DNA of 37,279 nucleotides from NCBI GenBank assembly GCA_003553945.1, contig PWEL01000047.1, forward strand, positions 1-37,279. Reading direction: 5' to 3'. Origin of the DNA: Mollicutes bacterium (GTDB taxonomy: Bacteria > Bacillota_I > Bacilli_A > Izemoplasmatales > Izemoplasmataceae). A model generated the notes under the pieces. That model did no database searches, had not been told where the DNA came from, and saw nothing but the letters and a program-made list of their open reading frames with translations. A program made the position numbers and the translations under genes. Positions 24,226 to 32,230 of this stretch are shown here, in pieces (the stretch's first letter is position 1; each line of letters opens with the position of its first letter).

Positions 24226-24243
24226 GATTTCACCTCTCTAAGC

Positions 24244-24272
24244 AGTATACGCCTACCATTATAAAGTATACG
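24244..24272. promoter_or_regulatory. Divergent promoter region with AGTATACG direct repeats
   Basis: Two exact copies of AGTATACG (24244-24251 and 24265-24272) are 21 bases apart start to start, about two turns of DNA. Each contains the palindrome GTATAC. Between them lie overlapping -10-like elements: TATAAT on the minus strand (24258-24263), for the small membrane gene, and TATAAA on the plus strand (24260-24265), for dinB. The -35 elements are weak on both strands. The layout suggests an operator flanking a divergent promoter; this is inference. Confidence 0.5.
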
Positions 24273-24293
24273 AGACGAAAAGGAAAGTGCCCG

Positions 24294-25469
24294 ATGAAAA
24301 AATATCGAATCATCTTCCACGTAGACCTCAACGCATTCTTCGCATCCTGCGAGGCAGCGGAGGACCCATCCCTCAAGGACAAGCCCATCGGCATCGGCCC
24401 CTCCAGCGACCGGGGCATCCTGACGACGGCGAACTACGAAGCCCGCCGTTATGGTGTCACGAGCGCCATGCCTGTGAACGAGGCCCGAAAGCGATGCCCG
24501 CACCTCAGGGTCCTTCCCGTCAATTTCGACCTTTATGAACGCTACAGCCAGATTTTCTTCGACTATCTCAGCACCTACACCGAAAGGCTTGAACCCGCCT
24601 CCATCGATGAAGGCTACCTCGAGATGAGCGAATCGATCGGGGACGAGCATCCCGTCGATGTCGCCAAGCGCATGCAGAACGACCTTCACAAGCAGCATCG
24701 GCTTCCCGTGAGCATAGGCATCGCACCGAACATGTTCCTTGCGAAGATGGCCTCCGATATGAAGAAACCGCTCGGCATCACCGTCCTGCGCAAGCGGGAC
24801 GTGGAAGAGAAGCTCTGGCCGCTGCCGATTGAAGCGTTGCACGGCATCGGCAAGAAGACCGTACCCAACCTCAAGCTGATGGGGATCAAGACGATAGGCG
24901 ATTTGGCCACTTTCGAGGACAAGGAGAAGCTCAGGGCCTTCCTCGGGAACCAGACTGATTCCTTCCTTCAAAAGGTTCACGGCGAGGATGCGCGTCAGCT
25001 CGACCCGGAGCGCAAAGAGAAGCACAAGAGCATCGGCAACTCCAAGACCTTCGACGGATTCCTGCACGAGTATCATGAGATGGTCCAGGCGCTCGAAAGA
25101 CTGACCGCCCGCGTGAGTGAACGCCTGAAGGGGCATGACCTTGCCGCCTCGACGCTCACCGTGCAGGTGAGATACTCCGATTTCGAGAACCGTTCGAGAC
25201 AGATCACCCTCACTCAGCCGACCGATCATTTCTACACGCTCTTTGAAGATGTCGAGCGCCTTTTCGACGAACTCTTTGAAGACCGCCCCGTGCATCTCCT
25301 CGGGGTGAGCACCTCCAACCTGACGCCGCGGGCGAGATGGTTCAAGCAGCTCTCGATTTTCGAGGACACCCGTAAGAGAAGGGATGAAGAGACATTGGAC
25401 AAGGTGCTCGAAAGCATCAACGCGCATTACACGAAGCCTCTGCTTAAAAAAGGGATGGATGGCGACTGA
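24294..25469 (+). CDS. dinB: DNA polymerase IV (Y-family)
   Basis: Low-fidelity translesion DNA polymerase. The 391-residue protein has the palm motifs 'FHVDLNAFFASCE' (8-20; first catalytic Asp and Phe steric gate) and 'SIDEGYLEM' (catalytic Asp-Glu), the thumb helix-hairpin-helix 'LHGIGKKTVPNLKLMGI', and the C-terminal little-finger domain. It ends without an obvious beta-clamp peptide. AAGGAAAG precedes ATG 24294. It is a single gene with a short promoter region shared with the divergent small membrane protein. Confidence 0.97.
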   Translation: MKKYRIIFHVDLNAFFASCEAAEDPSLKDKPIGIGPSSDRGILTTANYEARRYGVTSAMPVNEARKRCPHLRVLPVNFDLYERYSQIFFDYLSTYTERLEPASIDEGYLEMSESIGDEHPVDVAKRMQNDLHKQHRLPVSIGIAPNMFLAKMASDMKKPLGITVLRKRDVEEKLWPLPIEALHGIGKKTVPNLKLMGIKTIGDLATFEDKEKLRAFLGNQTDSFLQKVHGEDARQLDPERKEKHKSIGNSKTFDGFLHEYHEMVQALERLTARVSERLKGHDLAASTLTVQVRYSDFENRSRQITLTQPTDHFYTLFEDVERLFDELFEDRPVHLLGVSTSNLTPRARWFKQLSIFEDTRKRRDEETLDKVLESINAHYTKPLLKKGMDGD

Positions 25470-25490
25470 TTGTGCATGAGCCCCCCCTTG

Positions 25491-25499
25491 TGATAGAAT
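25491..25499 (+). promoter_or_regulatory. Extended -10 promoter of the repeat lipoprotein gene
   Basis: TGA followed by TAGAAT (25494-25499), 31 bases before the start codon. TTGTGC at an 18-base spacing is a weak -35. A run of seven C lies between them. Confidence 0.5.
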
Positions 25500-25529
25500 A
25501 TACCGTATTAACATGGAGGAGTGTTTCCT

Positions 25530-28500
25530 ATGAAAAAATGGCTATTATCCTTGCTCGTGGTGACTCTCGGCCTTTCTCTCTTCGCTTGTAACGGCGAGGA
25601 GGAGGAGGTCGTCACGCCACCGTCTCTCGACCGCATAGAGATTCAAGGCCGCTCGCCGGAAGCGGATGGCGAACTCGACCCCTACACAGTGGAGAAGGGG
25701 GAGACCATCCGGGCCGAGATATTCCTTGACAACCCTTCAAATGTCGAGCTCAATCTCGTGCGGATGCATGACAGGAACTTCCGTGCGGCCCGATTCGAAG
25801 AGGAGAGTACCCGAGAGCACATCATCATCGAATTCAGCGCCTCTTCCATCCCCGGGGAGACCCTTCACACCCTCGAACACATCGAATACCTCGACGACGG
25901 GGTCGAGACCCTCGATTTCGAGGAGGAGCCCGCCTACATCATCAATGTGCTTGAAGAAGCTCCTTCGGTGACGCTCACCAGTGTCACGCCTGATGTCGAC
26001 GCCATCGATTTCACCGTGTCCATAGACGATACGGACGATGTGCTTGAGACGGGACGCATCGAGCTTCTGCATGAGGACGATATCGAGGCGGAAATGTCGC
26101 TTGCGGCCGGCGAGGCGCAGTTCGATTCACTTTTGAGCGACCATGCCTATACACTCCGTATCTTTGGCGATTATGAATTGAATGATGGAGAAGGCATGCG
26201 GGAGGATGTCCTTCTCTTCGAGAGCGACACGGTCGAGACATTGGAACAGGAAGCGCCCACCGCGTCCTTTGAAGCAATCACCGTGACGGAGAACAGCGCC
26301 GCTTTCTCCGTCGACTTTGTCGATGCCTTCGATGTGAAGGTCGAAAACTCGCTGCGCATAGAGCTTTTCGAAGAGGAGGCGGAGAGCCCTGTCGAGACTC
26401 TCACGCTTGATCCGGAGGCGCTTGAGGACCTCGCGTTCGATGAGCTTCTCTATGAGACCGACTACAGCCTGCGCCTTTTCATCGACTATGACCTCCAGGA
26501 CGGCGAGCCCCCTCGTGAAGACAAACTGCTCGCCCAGGCCTCCTTCGTAACCGAGGCCAAGGACATCCCGGCTATCGACACCACCCTCCAGACCATCACC
26601 GAAGACCGCGTCGTCTTCACCATCGACGCCTCCGCGTTGGAAGGCATCGTGACCCCGGGCACCCTGGTGGCGTCCTTTTATGATGATGAGACGGATGAAC
26701 GTCTTGCGACCTCAGCTTTCAGGAAGGAGTCCGGCCCCATTGAAGTCGACACCTTCACAGCCGACACGCCTGTCCGTATGGAGATCGAGGGTGAGTTCGA
26801 CCCCGAGGACGGCGGCGGCGAACGGTTCGGCATTCTACACGAAGAGATATTCCGCACGACGGCCAATGCCGCGCCGGACGCATCCGTGAGCGCTGTCGAG
26901 ACCACGCAGACAACGGTCTCCTTCAATGTCACGACCACCGATACGGACCAGACCTTCATCGAAGACGGACTGACAGCTCATCTGTATGCCTATGACGGCG
27001 AGGAGAACGAGCATATTGACTCCAAGTCCATTCCCGCCGGCGGCGGTTCGTTCGTTTTTGAGGATCTTACGGTCTATGCCGATTACAGCTACAGTGTGCT
27101 CTTGGAAAGTGCCTACGACCTTCGCGACGGCGAAGGCGTGCGGACCTGGGAGGCGGATGAGGTATTCGTCCGCGCCCGGACAAGCCCGAAGGCGCCGGAA
27201 GGGGCCATTCTGGAAATAGAAGAAGAGAAGGAGGCGCTTGTCGTCGGCTACAAGGTCCATGACAACGACGCCACCCTGCTCGAGGACGGCATCACCATCA
27301 GCATCGGCGATGCCTCCGAGTCCTTCGATGCATTAGAGGGGACGGCCCGTTTTGAAGGCTTGAAATCCGACAGCGACTACACGGCGAGCCTGGATGTCGC
27401 CTATGACCTCGGCGACGGGCTTATCGAGGAGACGCTCTCCCTCGAGGATGCACAGACACTCCCCATGGAGACACCGAGCATCTCCTTCGAGTCTCTTGTT
27501 TCAGACCAGGAAACCATCGATTATGCATTGGAGATAGAGGATGAGGATGCGACTGGAACGTTGGAGGCGGTGCGTCTTTTCAAAGACGACTCCCTCATCG
27601 CGGAGGAACAGGATGTATCCGGCACATTTGCCGGCCTCTATTCCGACACCGCCTATACAATCGAGGCCACCTACGCCTATGATCTTAACGACGGAGAAGG
27701 GGAACGCACCCTGACCGTCGAAGAGATCTTGACCACGGAGGCCAAGGCAGCGCCCGAGCTCGTCTTCACCGATGTTGAGGCGGCGCAGGAATCCGTGACG
27801 TTCGACCTCGACATCACCGATGGCGACGATGTTGGCGGGATTTCGGCGATCGAACTGTATCAGGACGGTGCCAAGGTCGATGAGCTCGCTGATTTCGATG
27901 ACCTCGTGTTCGAAGATCTGCTTTCGGACACCGCCTATACGATCGAGGCCACCTACGCCTATGATCTTAACGACGGAGAAGGGGAACGCACCCTGACCGT
28001 CGAAGAGAGCTTGACCACGGAGGCCAAGGCCGCGCCCGAGGGCACACTGGAGATAGAATCATTAGATCTCGGAGAGGTCGCTTTTGCGCTTTCATTCACT
28101 GACGAGGATGATACCATCACTGAGGATGTAACCCTCGAGCTCATAAAGGATGAGCAGGCGGTCGACGACCAGACATTCTCCGAGGACGATACCGGTGTCT
28201 TCACCGAACTCGAGAGCGATACCGCTTATACACTGAGCCTTGTCGCGAAGGTGGATATGAATGACGGTGAGGCCCTGCAGGAGGTAGTACTTTCGAGTAT
28301 GTCGTTCCAATCCGTCGATGCCGACCCGGATGTCGCATTCACTGATGTTGCTACGACGCCCTACCGCATCGACACCATCGTGTCGTTTGACGACCAGGAA
28401 GGCGCGGTGGATGCGGACAGCCTTCGTTTCGCACTTTATGATGAGGACGGCGACCTTGTCGGCGAACGTTCGCTTGAAGATTCCATGCACGCACGTCTTA

Positions 28501-28946
28501 CCGCCCTTTATTCCGACCATGACTATACGGCGCGCATCTACGGCGATATCGACCGCGAAGACGGTGAAGGCCTCATCGAGGATGCGTTGCTTCATGAAGG
28601 CACACTCAGCACGGATGCACTGACACTTCCCATTCCTGAATTCCTCGGATGGACCGCCGAAGGCGGCGACATCACCATAGAACTCGGTGATATCGACGAT
28701 AGCGAGAATGTCTATTTTGAAGACGACATGCGTCTCGTAATCTACGACATCACTGACGGGGAGCAGGAAGTGGCCTCGGTCGATCTCAACATCGACGAGA
28801 CAGGCGGTGAATATACCTTTGACGATGTGCATGATGAAAACAGGGAGTACAGGGTGACGATTGAAGCGAGCTACGATCTCAACACATATGAAGGTCCGTT
28901 GTACGATCAGATTCTCGACAGTTTCACCTTCTTCACCATCAACTAA
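25530..28946 (+). CDS. Large acidic repeat lipoprotein, surface-exposed
   Basis: A 1138-residue secreted lipoprotein. The signal peptide ends in a lipobox LFAC with Cys20 as the lipidated residue, so it is anchored on the outer face of the membrane. After an N-terminal part (about 21-150) come about ten tandem modules of roughly 95 residues, predicted to be beta-sandwich, fibronectin/Ig-like. Each carries a 'SDTAYT' turn and ends in variants of 'YDLNDGEGxR...TTEAKAAPE'. The whole chain is very rich in Asp and Glu, which could bind Ca2+ or suit a saline habitat (inference). Two adjacent modules are nearly identical in DNA. GGAGGAG lies eight bases before ATG 25530; GTG 25521 in frame overlaps that site and is rejected. 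No enzyme domain is seen; an adhesin or wall-spanning scaffold is plausible. Confidence 0.9.
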   Translation: MKKWLLSLLVVTLGLSLFACNGEEEEVVTPPSLDRIEIQGRSPEADGELDPYTVEKGETIRAEIFLDNPSNVELNLVRMHDRNFRAARFEEESTREHIIIEFSASSIPGETLHTLEHIEYLDDGVETLDFEEEPAYIINVLEEAPSVTLTSVTPDVDAIDFTVSIDDTDDVLETGRIELLHEDDIEAEMSLAAGEAQFDSLLSDHAYTLRIFGDYELNDGEGMREDVLLFESDTVETLEQEAPTASFEAITVTENSAAFSVDFVDAFDVKVENSLRIELFEEEAESPVETLTLDPEALEDLAFDELLYETDYSLRLFIDYDLQDGEPPREDKLLAQASFVTEAKDIPAIDTTLQTITEDRVVFTIDASALEGIVTPGTLVASFYDDETDERLATSAFRKESGPIEVDTFTADTPVRMEIEGEFDPEDGGGERFGILHEEIFRTTANAAPDASVSAVETTQTTVSFNVTTTDTDQTFIEDGLTAHLYAYDGEENEHIDSKSIPAGGGSFVFEDLTVYADYSYSVLLESAYDLRDGEGVRTWEADEVFVRARTSPKAPEGAILEIEEEKEALVVGYKVHDNDATLLEDGITISIGDASESFDALEGTARFEGLKSDSDYTASLDVAYDLGDGLIEETLSLEDAQTLPMETPSISFESLVSDQETIDYALEIEDEDATGTLEAVRLFKDDSLIAEEQDVSGTFAGLYSDTAYTIEATYAYDLNDGEGERTLTVEEILTTEAKAAPELVFTDVEAAQESVTFDLDITDGDDVGGISAIELYQDGAKVDELADFDDLVFEDLLSDTAYTIEATYAYDLNDGEGERTLTVEESLTTEAKAAPEGTLEIESLDLGEVAFALSFTDEDDTITEDVTLELIKDEQAVDDQTFSEDDTGVFTELESDTAYTLSLVAKVDMNDGEALQEVVLSSMSFQSVDADPDVAFTDVATTPYRIDTIVSFDDQEGAVDADSLRFALYDEDGDLVGERSLEDSMHARLTALYSDHDYTARIYGDIDREDGEGLIEDALLHEGTLSTDALTLPIPEFLGWTAEGGDITIELGDIDDSENVYFEDDMRLVIYDITDGEQEVASVDLNIDETGGEYTFDDVHDENREYRVTIEASYDLNTYEGPLYDQILDSFTFFTIN
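27645..27758 (+). repeat. Near-identical repeat unit, copy 1
   Basis: 114-base segment inside the lipoprotein gene (residues 706-743), matching 27927-28040 with about four differences seen by eye. It covers the 'DTAYTIEATYAYDLNDGEG' part of a module. Confidence 0.9.
27927..28040 (+). repeat. Near-identical repeat unit, copy 2
   Basis: Second copy (residues 800-837), exactly 282 bases (94 codons) after the first. The other modules of the gene differ far more in DNA, so this pair points to a recent duplication or gene conversion. Confidence 0.9.
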
Positions 28947-28949
28947 ATG

Positions 28950-28974
28950 AAAGGCGCCTTTCCGGGCGCCTTTT
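28950..28974 (+). terminator. Terminator after the repeat lipoprotein gene
   Basis: A nine-bp stem (AAAGGCGCC with GGCGCCTTT, six-base loop) followed by T residues, four bases after the stop codon. Confidence 0.85.
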
Positions 28975-28994
28975 CCTTGTGATAAGCGTGTCTG

Positions 28995-29003
28995 TGATAT
29001 AAT
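28995..29003 (+). promoter_or_regulatory. Extended -10 promoter of the aldehyde dehydrogenase gene
   Basis: TGA followed by a perfect TATAAT (28998-29003), 15-18 bases before the start codons. The -35 region is poor, so the leader would be very short. Confidence 0.55.
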
Positions 29004-29017
29004 GGAACAGAGGTGAT

Positions 29018-30373
29018 ATGATGCAAGCACTATTCGATAAGCAGAAAGCGTATTTCGACCGCGGAACGACCATCCCCCGTTCTTCGAGGGCGGACGCGCT
29101 GGACCGTCTTGAGCGCGCGATACTCGATTATCAGGACGAGATTGAGGATGCGCTCAAGGAAGACCTCAATAAATCCTCATTCGAAGCCTACACGACGGAG
29201 GTCGGGTTTGTGCGCCATTCACTCAGGAAAGCGCGGAGACATCTTAAGAAATGGATGAAGACCCGCCGCCGGCGCACACCGTTCTTCCATCTCTTCACCC
29301 GCAGCTATATCAAGCCCGATCCCCTGGGAACCGTGCTCATCATCGGCCCCTACAACTATCCCTTCCAGCTTGTGATGGAGCCCTTGATTGGCGCCATCGC
29401 CGCGGGGAATACGGCGATTGTGAAACCGAGCGAGTTTCCGAGCGCCACGGAGACAGTGATTAAAAAAATGCTGAACGAGACATTCGATGATGGATTCGTC
29501 CATGTCGTCACGGGCGGCAAGGAGACGACGCAGTCCCTCATCGCACTGCCGTTCGACCACATATTCTTCACCGGCAGTCCGCGGGTCGGTAGAATCGTCT
29601 ATCAGGCGGCGAGCGAGAACCTCACTCCGGTGACGCTCGAGCTCGGCGGGAAGACTCCCACCATTGTCGATGAACACGCGAAACTGAAAGTCGCGGCCCG
29701 CCGCATAGCTTTCGGGAAAGGGCTGAACGCGGGGCAGACCTGCATCGCGCCCGATTTTCTCTATGTGCATGAAAACGTGAAGGACGAGTTCCTGCGGATT
29801 CTCAAAGAGACGCTCGATGAGTTCTTCAATGACACCGATGATTTCCCGCGCATCATCAACGACCGTCATTATGAACGCATCACTTCCTTGATCGACGAGG
29901 ACAAGGTCGTCTATGGGAACCACAGGAATGCGGAGTCAAGATATCTTTCGATGACAGTCATGGACAATGTCTCGTTCGAGGATCCGGTGATGAAGGAGGA
30001 GATTTTCGGCCCCGTGCTGCCGGTGCTCACATTCTTTTCCCTCGATGAGGTTGTATCGACACTGAAAGAGCGCCCGAAACCGCTCGCGCTTTATGTGTTC
30101 ACCGAAAGGAGGCAGAATGCGCAGCGTCTCTTCGACCAACTCCCCTTCGGAGGCGGCGCCATCAATGACACCATCACGCATGTTGCGAACCCGCATCTGC
30201 CCTTCGGCGGTGTCGGTGAGAGCGGTATTGGCGTCTATCACGGCAAATACACGTTCGATGCCTTCACCCATTACAAGTCCTTCGTGAAGAAATCGACCAA
30301 GGCAGACCCCCCGGTAGCCTATCCACCCTATTCACAGAAGAAGGAGAAACTTGTCCGGCGCCTTATGAAATAA
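29018..30373 (+). CDS. Aldehyde dehydrogenase (class 3-like)
   Basis: NAD(P)-dependent oxidation of aldehydes to acids. The 451-residue protein is of the shorter class-3/fatty-aldehyde type. It has 'IIGPYNYPFQLVMEPLIGA', the cofactor loop 'FTGSPRVGRIV', the catalytic Glu in 'TLELGGKTP', the catalytic Cys in 'NAGQTCIAPDF' (about residue 244) and 'EEIFGPVLPVL'. The C-terminus is basic and has no membrane helix, unlike many fatty-aldehyde members. Two ATGs (29018 and 29021) follow GAGGTGAT; the second has the better spacing. It is a single-gene unit. The substrate is not predictable; medium or long-chain aldehydes are likely for this class. Confidence 0.94.
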   Translation: MMQALFDKQKAYFDRGTTIPRSSRADALDRLERAILDYQDEIEDALKEDLNKSSFEAYTTEVGFVRHSLRKARRHLKKWMKTRRRRTPFFHLFTRSYIKPDPLGTVLIIGPYNYPFQLVMEPLIGAIAAGNTAIVKPSEFPSATETVIKKMLNETFDDGFVHVVTGGKETTQSLIALPFDHIFFTGSPRVGRIVYQAASENLTPVTLELGGKTPTIVDEHAKLKVAARRIAFGKGLNAGQTCIAPDFLYVHENVKDEFLRILKETLDEFFNDTDDFPRIINDRHYERITSLIDEDKVVYGNHRNAESRYLSMTVMDNVSFEDPVMKEEIFGPVLPVLTFFSLDEVVSTLKERPKPLALYVFTERRQNAQRLFDQLPFGGGAINDTITHVANPHLPFGGVGESGIGVYHGKYTFDAFTHYKSFVKKSTKADPPVAYPPYSQKKEKLVRRLMK

Positions 30374-30378
30374 GCACA

Positions 30379-30409
30379 ATGTCCGCAGCCTAGCTGCGGA
30401 CATCTTTTT
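30379..30409 (+). terminator. Terminator of the aldehyde dehydrogenase gene
   Basis: An 11-bp perfect stem (ATGTCCGCAGC with GCTGCGGACAT) around a three-base loop, then CTTTTTC. The right arm lies inside the last codons of the opposite MFS gene, whose stop codon is the loop. Confidence 0.85.
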
Positions 30410-31664
30410 CTGGTTTCTGCACTGAGAGCGCCATGACGATTCCGGCGACAGCCATGGCCATCATGACGAGGATGCTTGCTTCAAAGCCTCCCGTAAGGTC
30501 ATAATTGATGCCGAAGGGAAGGGGGCCGAGCGAGCTTCCTATGACCATGAAAACATGCGCGGCGCCGCGGATGGTCCCGAGATGTTTGCGGCCGAAATAA
30601 TTTGGCCAGAAGGTGTTCAGTGCCACCTGCTGGGCGGCGACGGCGCTACCGTAGAAGAGGATGAAGAACGCGGCGGTCCCCGCACTTCTGACAAAGACAA
30701 TCAGAAGCGCCATGCTTGTGAAGATGATCGACTGCGTGATGAAGAAGATGACTTTCGCCCTCACCCTGTCAATCAGAAGCCGTGCGACGAAAGGCATCAC
30801 GAACGCCGGTGCGGCGATGAGACCGATGATGAAGGCCGCCGCGCCCGTGCCGACACCCCGGACGGCCATCATTTCCGTAAAATGGAATGTCACTCCGGTG
30901 GTGAACATTGACACGATGAGGCTCATATATCCCATGAACCAGAATTCTTTCGTCCTGAGCGTCTGTTTGAGCGTGAAACTTTCGGCATCGATCTTCGCGA
31001 GGGCCTCTTGTGCCGCACCTTCATCACCGTTGTTGGTGTTTTCTACAGTGATGCCGATATTTTCCGGCCGGTTGATGACAAAGAAGGAGACCAAAGGTAT
31101 GAAGATCAATGCAATAGCGAGCGCCCATATACGCCATGCCATCCGCCAGTCACCTCCCAATGTGCCGATGAGCCAGTGATTGAAGTAGGGAATGGACATG
31201 GTCGCGATGATTCCCCCGAGGGTCATCAGGCTGATGGCCAGCGCACGTTTCTTCTCGAACCACTGAGGCACCAGGCTGTTCGGGATGAGGACCATCGACC
31301 CCTGCCCGAAATAACGAAGCAGGAAGAATCCGATGAAGATCATGATTATATTAGACACATAGCTGTTATAGAAGGCGGTCACCGCTAGCAGAGCGCCGAC
31401 GATCAGCATCATCATCCGCTGTCCGAAACGGTCGACGAAACGGCCCATGAAGACAAGCAGGGTTCCGCTCAGGACGGTTGCGAACGTATAGCTTACAGAA
31501 AGCATGGTGCTCGAATAACCGAGCTCCTGTTCATAGATTGTACGGAAGATGCTTATGGAGTACGTCTGTCCCGGTGCCGAGAAGAACAGGCCGACAGCGC
31601 TGATCAAAACGATGACCCACCCATAATAGAATGAATCATTGATGCGTTGCGCGCGTTTTTTCAT
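30390..31664 (-). CDS. MFS transporter (oxalate/formate or monocarboxylate type)
   Basis: A 12-helix major facilitator transporter of 424 residues. The N-terminal 'YYGWVIVLISAVGLFFSAPGQ' segment, the loop 2-3 motif 'GRFVDRFGQR' and the middle loop of about 45 charged residues (about 200-245) resemble the oxalate-formate antiporter/monocarboxylate porter group. A small organic acid is a likely substrate (inference). ATG 31664 has GGAGTGA five bases upstream; a GTG at 31673 would touch that site and is rejected. It lies in a leader with two terminator-like hairpins in the same direction, the nearer only about 35 bases before the start, so regulated read-through is possible. Confidence 0.92.
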   Translation of the reverse strand: MKKRAQRINDSFYYGWVIVLISAVGLFFSAPGQTYSISIFRTIYEQELGYSSTMLSVSYTFATVLSGTLLVFMGRFVDRFGQRMMMLIVGALLAVTAFYNSYVSNIIMIFIGFFLLRYFGQGSMVLIPNSLVPQWFEKKRALAISLMTLGGIIATMSIPYFNHWLIGTLGGDWRMAWRIWALAIALIFIPLVSFFVINRPENIGITVENTNNGDEGAAQEALAKIDAESFTLKQTLRTKEFWFMGYMSLIVSMFTTGVTFHFTEMMAVRGVGTGAAAFIIGLIAAPAFVMPFVARLLIDRVRAKVIFFITQSIIFTSMALLIVFVRSAGTAAFFILFYGSAVAAQQVALNTFWPNYFGRKHLGTIRGAAHVFMVIGSSLGPLPFGINYDLTGGFEASILVMMAMAVAGIVMALSVQKPEKDVRS

Positions 31665-31699
31665 GTGTGTCACTCCATTGGTTTATCGGAATGGTGCAT

Positions 31700-31722
31700 A
31701 AAAAAAGCATGTATCATGCTTT
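31700..31722 (-). terminator. Terminator-like hairpin in front of the MFS gene
   Basis: On the minus strand AAAGCATG, loop ATA, CATGCTTT and further T residues (seven in a row). It lies only about 35 bases before the MFS start codon, with no clear promoter between. Confidence 0.7.
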
Positions 31723-31737
31723 CGCGGGGCTCTTGCG

Positions 31738-31771
31738 AAAAAAGAAGCGTTTCAGGAAACGCTTCTTTTTT
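31738..31771. terminator. Terminator of the small Ig-like lipoprotein gene
   Basis: GAAGCGTTTC with GAAACGCTTC around two bases (31744-31765), flanked by six A and six T. It works on both strands; on the minus strand it ends the lipoprotein transcript 18 bases after the stop. Confidence 0.9.
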
Positions 31772-31788
31772 GACTTTAAGAGTGCGGT

Positions 31789-32136
31789 CTAATCGCCTGC
31801 TTCGACCGTTACTTCAAAGTCTTTCGATTCCTCGTAAATCTGGTCCTCCTCGATGCGCACCGTCGCTGTCAGAGTCACAGTCACATCACCTTCAGCGGGG
31901 TCCGGCTGATTGACAGTGCCGTCTTCCGCAAGTACCGTGGGGTTGTCGCTTTCCCAAAGCACTGTCTCGCCTTCGCTTGTCGTGGGTACGTGGATGTCCT
32001 CATCTGTCTCCTCGGGCAGCTCGATGGCTTCAAGGGCATTGTTGATGCGGGTCACTGGGTCCTCCATTTCCGGTTCGACACATGCACTCATCCCCAGAAC
32101 CAGCAGCAACGCAAGCGAAACCAGCAGTTTTTTCAT
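31789..32136 (-). CDS. Small lipoprotein with atrophied bacterial Ig-like domain
   Basis: A 115-residue lipoprotein with lipobox MSAC (Cys19) and one beta-sandwich domain of the 'atrophied bacterial Ig' type. The pattern 'LWESDNPTVLAEDGTV' then 'GDVTVTLTATV' then 'KDFEVTVEA' fits that family well. A helix-like stretch 'VTRINNALEAIELPEE' precedes it. The same fold opens the S41 lipoprotein at 34521-36287. AAAGGAGGGG lies about eight bases before ATG 32136; an upstream in-frame start adds residues before the signal peptide and is rejected. It has its own promoter and terminator. No enzyme is attached; a surface binding or spacer role is likely. Confidence 0.85.
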   Translation of the reverse strand: MKKLLVSLALLLVLGMSACVEPEMEDPVTRINNALEAIELPEETDEDIHVPTTSEGETVLWESDNPTVLAEDGTVNQPDPAEGDVTVTLTATVRIEEDQIYEESKDFEVTVEAGD

Positions 32137-32179
32137 GTTCGCCCCCTCCTTTATTAGCTTTTGTCCCAATTACCATTTA

Positions 32180-32208
32180 AATATAACACGCTTTTTTCAA
32201 GGGCGCAA
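32180..32208 (-). promoter_or_regulatory. Promoter of the small Ig-like lipoprotein gene
   Basis: On the minus strand TTGCGC (32203-32208), 17 bases, TATATT (32180-32185) preceded by TGT (extended -10). Confidence 0.6.
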
Positions 32209-32230
32209 CCCATTGTCTGCGATTTTCATG

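Noticed and set aside
24226-24293. LexA/SOS box upstream of dinB
   Set aside because: No CGAAC...GTTCG-type element is present; only the AGTATACG repeats were found.
24156-25514. Long open frame on the minus strand opposite dinB
   Set aside because: It is antisense to a clear DNA polymerase IV, covers the small membrane protein and promoter region in another frame, and has no family features.
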